A model generated the notes under the pieces. It did not search any database. It saw only the letters and a program-made list of their open reading frames with translations, and was not told where the DNA came from. A DNA stretch of 8,413 bases, taken from assembly GCA_910583525.1 (NCBI GenBank), contig CAJTXL010000051.1, positions 1 through 8,413 of the forward strand, written 5' to 3'. The stretch's first letter is position 1; the number at the start of each line of letters is the position of its first letter. Shown piece by piece: positions 1-4,939 of this stretch. The stretch is from an uncultured Muribaculaceae bacterium (GTDB lineage Bacteria; Bacteroidota; Bacteroidia; Bacteroidales; Muribaculaceae). Made by a program: the position numbers and the translations under genes.

Positions 1-75
1 GGGCGCTTAGCTCAGCTGGTTCAGAGCGTCTGCCTTACAAGCAGAGGGTCGGCGGTTCGAATCCGTCAGCGCCCA
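1..75 (+). tRNA. tRNA-Val (anticodon TAC)
   Basis: A complete cloverleaf can be folded by eye. The acceptor stem pairs GGGCGCT (1-7) with AGCGCCC (68-74), with discriminator A75. The D arm is GCTC/GAGC (10-13 with 24-27). The anticodon stem is TCTGC/GCAGA (29-33 with 41-45), with loop CTTACAA and anticodon TAC at 36-38. The T arm is 51-55 with 63-67, with loop TTCGAAT. The anticodon reads GUA and, by wobble, other valine codons. CCA is not encoded after position 75, as is usual in Bacteroidota. The gene begins at the first base of the window, so its promoter and any upstream tRNA neighbours are not visible. Confidence 0.97.
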
Positions 76-84
76 CAGAAATTA

Positions 85-128
85 AGAAAGAGATCTCCAT
101 CGTAGAGGTTTCTTTTTGTTTTTTTTTT
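85..128 (+). terminator. Intrinsic terminator after tRNA-Val
   Basis: The arm at 85-97 pairs with 105-117 (13 bp including G-T wobbles) around a 7-base loop (98-104). A T-rich tract with an unbroken run of T from 119 to 128 follows. It starts 10 bases after the tRNA, which is the expected place to end the tRNA-Val transcript. Confidence 0.8.
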
Positions 129-191
129 AGTCTTCTCGGTGTTTGTGGGGGCATAGTAAAATTTCGGGTGCATTTTCCGGCATAGCCCTCA
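129..191. other. Spacer with no recognised feature
   Basis: This short stretch lies between the tRNA-Val terminator and the 192-235 hairpin. The short open frames that cross it also run through the tRNA-Ser gene, so they are not credible genes. No promoter, repeat or structured element was seen here. Confidence 0.5.
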
Positions 192-235
192 AATGCAAAC
201 CCCTTGTAAACGCTGGTTTACAAGGGGTTTGCATT
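192..235 (-). terminator. Perfect 20-bp hairpin, terminator of tRNA-Ser
   Basis: Arms 192-211 and 216-235 are perfect reverse complements (20 bp) around the 4-base loop GCTG (212-215). The core is AAACCCCTTGTAAAC with its complement. It begins 8 bases past the 3' end of the minus-strand tRNA-Ser, so it most likely ends that transcript. It could also stop plus-strand read-through from tRNA-Val. The tract after it on the minus strand is only weakly T-rich, so classical intrinsic termination is likely but not certain. Confidence 0.7.
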
Positions 236-243
236 GTTATCAG

Positions 244-328
244 CGGAGAGAGAGGGATTCGAACCCCCGGAGGTGTTACCCTCAACGGTTTTCAAGACCG
301 CCGCAATCGACCACTCTGCCATCTCTCC
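244..328 (-). tRNA. tRNA-Ser (anticodon TGA)
   Basis: Read on the minus strand, the acceptor stem is GGAGAGA (328-322) paired with TCTCTCC (251-245), with discriminator G at 244. The anticodon loop CTTGAAA carries TGA, which is the complement of 292-294. The gene is 85 nt long with an extended variable arm (GAGGGTAACACCTC), the class II feature that marks serine tRNAs. The T arm is followed by the usual TTCGAAT loop. CCA is not encoded. It lies downstream of a good Bacteroides-type promoter (342-373) and is followed by a strong hairpin (192-235), so it appears to be a single-gene transcription unit. Confidence 0.97.
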
Positions 329-341
329 ATGGTTTGCGGTG

Positions 342-373
342 CAAAGGTAAGGCTTTTTTTGCGTATTTGCAAA
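342..373 (-). promoter_or_regulatory. Bacteroides-type promoter of tRNA-Ser
   Basis: On the minus strand, TTTG (373-370) is followed by exactly 20 bases and then TACCTTTG (349-342). This matches the Bacteroidota primary-sigma pattern TTTG, 19-21 bases, TAnnTTTG. The likely transcription start is within about 10 bases of the tRNA 5' end at 328. The -33 box lies inside the perfect palindrome ATTTGCAAAT (365-374), which may be coincidental. Confidence 0.8.
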
Positions 374-406
374 TGCACGTTCGGCTTTCGGCTCTTTTTT
401 TTGTGA

Positions 407-483
407 ATGTAGGGACATGCCTTCGGCATGTCGCTGGTTGATAGATGTGTACGCATCTACGTGCCGAAGGCACGTCCCTACAT
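407..483. repeat. Inverted pair of REP-like hairpins (REPIN-like element)
   Basis: Two copies of a unit of about 25 bases (TGTAGGGAC, then a 7-bp hairpin) face each other. The left copy is at 407-431, and the right copy at 459-483 is on the other strand. Over 25 positions they differ at only two. Each has the tetranucleotide GTAG ahead of a hairpin: ACATGCC/GGCATGT (415-421 with 425-431) and ACGTGCC/GGCACGT (459-465 with 469-475). The spacer holds a further near-palindrome at 442-459. GTAG followed by a small hairpin, paired in inverted orientation, is the usual architecture of bacterial REP doublets. The element lies 18 bases beyond the stop of the minus-strand lipoprotein gene. It may shape the 3' end of that operon's mRNA, since no U-tract terminator is visible. 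Confidence 0.8.
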
Positions 484-501
484 CCTATGGAGTCGGGCGC
501 T

Positions 502-3153
502 TTATTTTGCCGGTATTATCTGAATGGTGCGTATGTGGATTTGGCCGGGTTTGTCGGCCTCTGTGCCGAGTGTGCCGAGGTCAGCTACAGTGAAGGTGAC
601 TTCGCTCGCGTTGCCTACCCAAGTGGCGGTTTTGTCGCCTGCTGTCTGTGCCGGCTCGAATTTGCCTGTGCTCGGGGTGAATTCGGCGTAGCGTTTCGCG
701 TTGGTGGCGTCGTTTATGGTGAAGACGATTTTTGCGATTTCAGGGCCGCTAATGGTCAGCGAGCCTTTGGCGTAGATGCGCAGGGTCGTTTCGCCGTTGT
801 ATTCCTTCAGGGCCGGATTGCTTGTGCCATTGTTTTTGGCAACGGAGAGCGTATATCCGCCGTCGGTAGCAGTGCCGTTTTGGCCGTCTATGGTGAATGC
901 CGATGCGTCGACTGTGATGCCCTCGCCCGACGGTGGTGTCGGAGGATTGGGGTCGACGGGAGTGTCGCCGCCGCCTTCGGTGCCTTTGCCCAAGGTGTAG
1001 AGGGTGGGGAGCACGTAGGTGTCTTTGACATCAGCCGTGGCATAGCATCCGAACGAACCGAACTCGGGGTCCTGGTAGATTGTCTTGCCTGTGGCGAGGT
1101 TCGTTATGGTTGCCGTTCCGTCGGCGTTGACGGTCACGCTCCATACGCGGTTCTGCGAGCTCTCGGACGTCGTGTCGAAAGTATTGAAGTCGGGTTTGGC
1201 TCCGAGGTATTTGCTTTCGCTCGTCGATATGTTATATCCGCCGCCTACGGCTGTGAAAGTGAGGGCCGCGTTGGCAGGTGCTTCGAAAGAGTCGGCAGTG
1301 CCGCCAACGATGTCGGCAGTGGCCATATATCCGTAGTTCTTGGAGAACAAGGCGCTGTATTTGCCCGAAGCTACAAGCACATAGCCGTTGCCGTCGACAA
1401 GCGATGTCGCCTTGGTGTAGGTGGGCGTGCCGGGTTCTACCGGGGTGTCGCCGCCACCGCCGTTTCCGCCGTTGATTTCGACTTTGGTGAAGCGCAACTG
1501 GCCTTTGCCGCCGCGGTCGCTTTCGTTGGTGGCAAGGTTGGCGAGCGCGCCTACAGTAAATGTGACTTCGCTTGCCGAGCCTACCCATGTGAATTGGGTG
1601 TCGCCGATAGCCTGGGCCGGTGAGATTTCGCCGGTTGAGCATTTTACGTCGCAGTATTTGAAACTTGCATCAGGCGCGAGGGTGAACGTGATTGTCTTCA
1701 TCGTCTGACCCTTGAATGTGATGGTGTTGTCGGCGTAGAGGCGCACTGCCTGAGAACCGTCGTGGAATGCCGGCGGTGTATATCCTGCGGCCTTGCTGAT
1801 GGTGATGTCGTATCCGTCGATGTTTGCCGTGCCCGTTATATCGAGCTGCGAAGCGTTGATGGTGGCTGCCGGACCGTCTTGCCCCGAGATGTCGACGCCC
1901 TCGATTTCGAAGCTGTCGGCGTTGCCTGAGTTGCCTGTTAGGCCGTATGTGCCCAGGAATTTGGCGAAGTTGCCTTTTACGAGTATCTCATGGCCGAGCA
2001 GACCTTCGTTGTCGGCGAGGTTACCCACGCGTTGGAAGAGCGAACCCGAGGGCAGCACTACTACGATGCACTGCGAGTAGTCGGCGGTTTCTTTCGAGGG
2101 TGCTATCACCAGAGTGTTGTCGAGCACGAACGGGGGCTGCCATGTGATGCCGCTGTTGTCGGTGATGTTGTCGACCTCAGGAGCGGCAGTGCCCACAATG
2201 TAGCCTTTGACCCATGCGTCGGCCGATACGCCGGCTTTCTGCAGGTCGATGGCTTCTTCTACGGTGTAGGGTTTTTCTTTCGAGCCTTTTTCGTTGGCCG
2301 GCATTACGCCCTCGGCATCCATCACAAGGAGCTGCCATGCCGAGTTGAAGTAGCCGAGGTATGCCACCAGGTCGATGGTGCCCACGGGCAGAGTGTTGTT
2401 GTAGAAGTCGCAGTAGCCCGAGGTGCGGACGGTGATGTTCTGCCCGGTCTGGTCGATGAGCTGGGTCTCCATCTCCGACTTCTCTTTTGTGTGGTAGTAG
2501 GAGAACGGACGCTTGCCCCCTTCTTCGAAGTGCACTTTTTTGAAGCGCACCACGCGGCTCTGCCAGTAGCGGAGGCCTTCGGGGGTCTGTGTCAGTTCAG
2601 AGAACGAGTTCACCTCGATGGTGTCCACCTCCTGCGGTTCGGGGTTGCCGTTGAGCTGCAGATGCTCTTCGAAATATTCGGGCGACATGAACGAAACCTG
2701 GTCGGTGTGCTGGGCTTCGTAGTAGTCTTTGCGGCCGATTTGCATCAGACCGGCATATTTGCCTATGTCCATGCCGGTGAGGTCGAGCACGACGTCTTGG
2801 CCGATACGGTACTTAAGGTAGAGGTTATATGTGTCTACCGAGAAGGCGAGTGCGGCGGTCTCGTCCTGTATCACAATGCTCTTGAAGACGTTGCCGGCCT
2901 CGTCGGATGTGATGACGCGTCCGTGGATTATGAAGCGCCGTTCGGGGTCGTTCGGGTCTTCGATTTTCTTTGCGTAGTTTGTGGCGTCGTTCCAGAACAT
3001 CTCTTTGAGTTCCATGATGCTCATGGTCGGAGTGAGGTCGCTTTTGGGGACATCCAGCACCGGGGCGTCGATGTCGTCCTGGCAGGCAGAGAGGCCGACT
3101 GCGGCTGCCGCCAAGGCTGCAAAGCCTAAGATATATGTCTTAAATGATTTCAT
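502..3153 (-). CDS. Large DUF5689/OB-fold surface lipoprotein with duplicated C-terminal beta domains
   Basis: This 883-residue predicted lipoprotein is the third gene of the operon. The start at 3153 follows the previous stop by 12 bases and gives a clear signal peptide ending in the lipobox LSAC (Cys24). The next residues, QDDID, resemble the acidic surface-export signal of Bacteroidota lipoproteins. Residues about 40-285 look like a DUF5689 domain (SDEAGN at 83-88, GMDIGKYAGLMQIG at 127-140, WQSR at 197-200). Residues about 290-422 resemble the DUF6359-type OB-fold (KPYTVEEAI, WVKGYIVG, VVVLPSG). After it come a beta-rich module (430-562), a GGGGDTPVEP linker, a module of about 577-724 shared with the upstream lipoprotein, a second GGGDTPVDP linker, and a second copy of the 430-562 module (746-883). 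The two copies share TWVG(S/N)ASEVTFTV. I infer a surface binding role beside the TonB-dependent receptor. No catalytic motif was recognised and the ligand is unknown. Confidence 0.9.
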   Translation of the reverse strand: MKSFKTYILGFAALAAAAVGLSACQDDIDAPVLDVPKSDLTPTMSIMELKEMFWNDATNYAKKIEDPNDPERRFIIHGRVITSDEAGNVFKSIVIQDETAALAFSVDTYNLYLKYRIGQDVVLDLTGMDIGKYAGLMQIGRKDYYEAQHTDQVSFMSPEYFEEHLQLNGNPEPQEVDTIEVNSFSELTQTPEGLRYWQSRVVRFKKVHFEEGGKRPFSYYHTKEKSEMETQLIDQTGQNITVRTSGYCDFYNNTLPVGTIDLVAYLGYFNSAWQLLVMDAEGVMPANEKGSKEKPYTVEEAIDLQKAGVSADAWVKGYIVGTAAPEVDNITDNSGITWQPPFVLDNTLVIAPSKETADYSQCIVVVLPSGSLFQRVGNLADNEGLLGHEILVKGNFAKFLGTYGLTGNSGNADSFEIEGVDISGQDGPAATINASQLDITGTANIDGYDITISKAAGYTPPAFHDGSQAVRLYADNTITFKGQTMKTITFTLAPDASFKYCDVKCSTGEISPAQAIGDTQFTWVGSASEVTFTVGALANLATNESDRGGKGQLRFTKVEINGGNGGGGDTPVEPGTPTYTKATSLVDGNGYVLVASGKYSALFSKNYGYMATADIVGGTADSFEAPANAALTFTAVGGGYNISTSESKYLGAKPDFNTFDTTSESSQNRVWSVTVNADGTATITNLATGKTIYQDPEFGSFGCYATADVKDTYVLPTLYTLGKGTEGGGDTPVDPNPPTPPSGEGITVDASAFTIDGQNGTATDGGYTLSVAKNNGTSNPALKEYNGETTLRIYAKGSLTISGPEIAKIVFTINDATNAKRYAEFTPSTGKFEPAQTAGDKTATWVGNASEVTFTVADLGTLGTEADKPGQIHIRTIQIIPAK

Positions 3154-3165
3154 CGTTGTAAGTTT

Positions 3166-4920
3166 TTACTGTTTAGGAGTGGCTTTGTAGAGCTCGGGGA
3201 GTTTGAATACCGCCGGCGAGTTTGCCGGGGCGATGTTCGAGAAATATGTGCCCTCTGAGCCTTGGCTCACGGCCACGAAGCACGACGTGCTGAGGCAGTT
3301 TGTGAATTTCACCTTTCCGTCCTCGAAGGCGGCAGTCCAATAGCTGCCGTCCTGCGGCTCGGTGTAGAGCTGGAAGCTTGTGAGGTGGTTGAGCGAGGGG
3401 TCGTCCATCGACAGATAGCGGCCGAAGGAGTCGACGAGCGTGTAGCCCTTATCCGATACTTCGGTGATGACGATGGCGTTGGCCGCGCCCACCTCAAATT
3501 TGCCGTCGGCAAGAGTGAAGTCTTTGAGCGACAGGCGTCCGAAAGTGTTGGGCTTGCCGTTGTATAGTTCGTCGATTACGGCGCCGTACTGGTTGTCGAC
3601 AACGAGCACGTAGCTGTCGCCCGAGGTAATGGATGTCGCTTTTTCGCACACTACCATATCGCCCGACGGTTCCGGAGGCGTAGGTGTGTCGCCGCCGCCG
3701 GTGGTGCCGTCGTAGCTGATGATGTAGTTGCCTTGCGCCATTTCGGGCGTGGAGTTGTATTTGATGAGTTTGCCCAATACTACGACTTCGGCACCAACGG
3801 CGAGCTGGTCGGGTTTGGTGAATTTCTCATTGTCGAGCCACTTGCCGCGGTAGATGGTGAATGTGTTTGAGCCGTTGTCGGTGATGTCGTATGTTGCGTT
3901 GCCGTAGTTTGAGGTGTCGATTTCCTTTATGCTTCGGATGATGCCTTTTACGTAGACATTATCTTCTGTCATGCTGCCCGATTGGATGATTTCGAGCGCC
4001 TTGGCCACGTTATAGGGGCTTTCGAGAGTGCCGTCGCCGCTTGGTTCGGCAGGCGCTATCGGTTCTACGGGAGTGAAGCCTTTCAGTCCGTCGACATCAA
4101 GGAGCATCAGCTGCCAATCGCTGTTATAATAGCTCAGGATACCCGTTACGCTGCCCGTTCCGCCGGGGATTATGTCATTGGCGAACGAAGCGCGGTTGTT
4201 GTTGCGCACATTCAGACGGTTTCCGTTGCCGTCTGTTATATAGCGTTCGGTATATCCGCCTTCGGCAAACGGAAGTCCCGCGTCTTCAAAGCTTACGCCT
4301 TCCACGCGGACGAGTCGGCTCTGCCAGAGCATCAGTTGGGTCTGGTCGGCTTTGGCGGCTATGATTTCGGTAAGCGTAGTGGCGGTGGTGTCGACCTTCG
4401 AAGGCTCGGGAAGTCCCACATGGTTACGGACGATGTGTTTTTTTGCATCGTCGAGCGACATGAACGTCATCTCACCTTTGGTGGCGTCCCAAGTTCCGAA
4501 CTGCAGCAGATTGTGGTAGCCGCCGATTGTCATGCCCGAGGCATAGACGGCTACTTCCTGGCCGTAGGGGAAGATGTTCGACAGCGTGTAGTCCTGTATC
4601 GAGAAGTTGATGGCTATTTGGTTGCCGTCTTTGTCCTTGCTCTGAACGATGAGCGAACGCGTCATGTTGCCGCTTGCGTCCGACGAGCATACACGGCCTG
4701 TGAATATGATGGTGTCGCCGGTTTCGCCATAGGGCATCTCGTAGTGTCCGCCGAGATACTGCCAGTTGTCTGTCTTGATGTCGAGCAGCGGTGTGTTGCC
4801 CTCTATTTCGTAGGCCGGCGGCAGTATGGCCGGGGGCGTTGCGAAGTCGTTGTCGCAGGCAGTAAGTGCCGATGTCAGTGCTATCGCACCGGCTGCCAAG
4901 TATATAGATGTTTTTTTCAT
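3166..4920 (-). CDS. DUF5689/OB-fold surface lipoprotein
   Basis: This is a predicted 584-residue lipoprotein and the second gene of the operon, 19 bases after the receptor stop. Its signal peptide ends in LTAC (Cys22) and is followed by DND, which is partly acidic and compatible with surface export. Residues about 40-285 look like a DUF5689 domain (GRVCSSDASGN near 75-85, GMTIGGYHNLLQFG at 129-142, WQSRLVRVEGVSFED at 199-213). Residues about 298-404 look like an OB-fold common in Bacteroidota secreted proteins (VYVKGIIRSIKEID, GNATYDI, IYRGKWL, VGAEVVVLGKLIKY). A GGGDTPTPPEP linker leads to a C-terminal module at 421-578 (KATSIT, GDSYVLVVD, LPELY) that is also found inside the next gene. The DUF5689 part is clearly homologous to the downstream lipoprotein, which suggests tandem duplication. 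The role is inferred as ligand capture for the receptor. The ligand is not known. Confidence 0.9.
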   Translation of the reverse strand: MKKTSIYLAAGAIALTSALTACDNDFATPPAILPPAYEIEGNTPLLDIKTDNWQYLGGHYEMPYGETGDTIIFTGRVCSSDASGNMTRSLIVQSKDKDGNQIAINFSIQDYTLSNIFPYGQEVAVYASGMTIGGYHNLLQFGTWDATKGEMTFMSLDDAKKHIVRNHVGLPEPSKVDTTATTLTEIIAAKADQTQLMLWQSRLVRVEGVSFEDAGLPFAEGGYTERYITDGNGNRLNVRNNNRASFANDIIPGGTGSVTGILSYYNSDWQLMLLDVDGLKGFTPVEPIAPAEPSGDGTLESPYNVAKALEIIQSGSMTEDNVYVKGIIRSIKEIDTSNYGNATYDITDNGSNTFTIYRGKWLDNEKFTKPDQLAVGAEVVVLGKLIKYNSTPEMAQGNYIISYDGTTGGGDTPTPPEPSGDMVVCEKATSITSGDSYVLVVDNQYGAVIDELYNGKPNTFGRLSLKDFTLADGKFEVGAANAIVITEVSDKGYTLVDSFGRYLSMDDPSLNHLTSFQLYTEPQDGSYWTAAFEDGKVKFTNCLSTSCFVAVSQGSEGTYFSNIAPANSPAVFKLPELYKATPKQ

Positions 4921-4939
4921 CGTTTTCGTATTGTGGTGT

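Noticed and set aside
244..328. Integrative element attachment site at the tRNA-Ser 3' end
   Set aside because: No direct repeat of the tRNA 3' end and no integrase was seen in the window.
143..473. Short open frames on both strands around the tRNA-Ser gene
   Set aside because: They overlap the tRNA and the REP-like element. The peptide GERGIRTPGG is the usual artefact of translating the antisense of a serine tRNA.
407..483. CRISPR array or insertion-sequence terminal repeats
   Set aside because: There are only two inverted units with a short spacer, no regular direct repeats and no transposase frame between them. The GTAG-plus-hairpin layout fits a REP doublet better.
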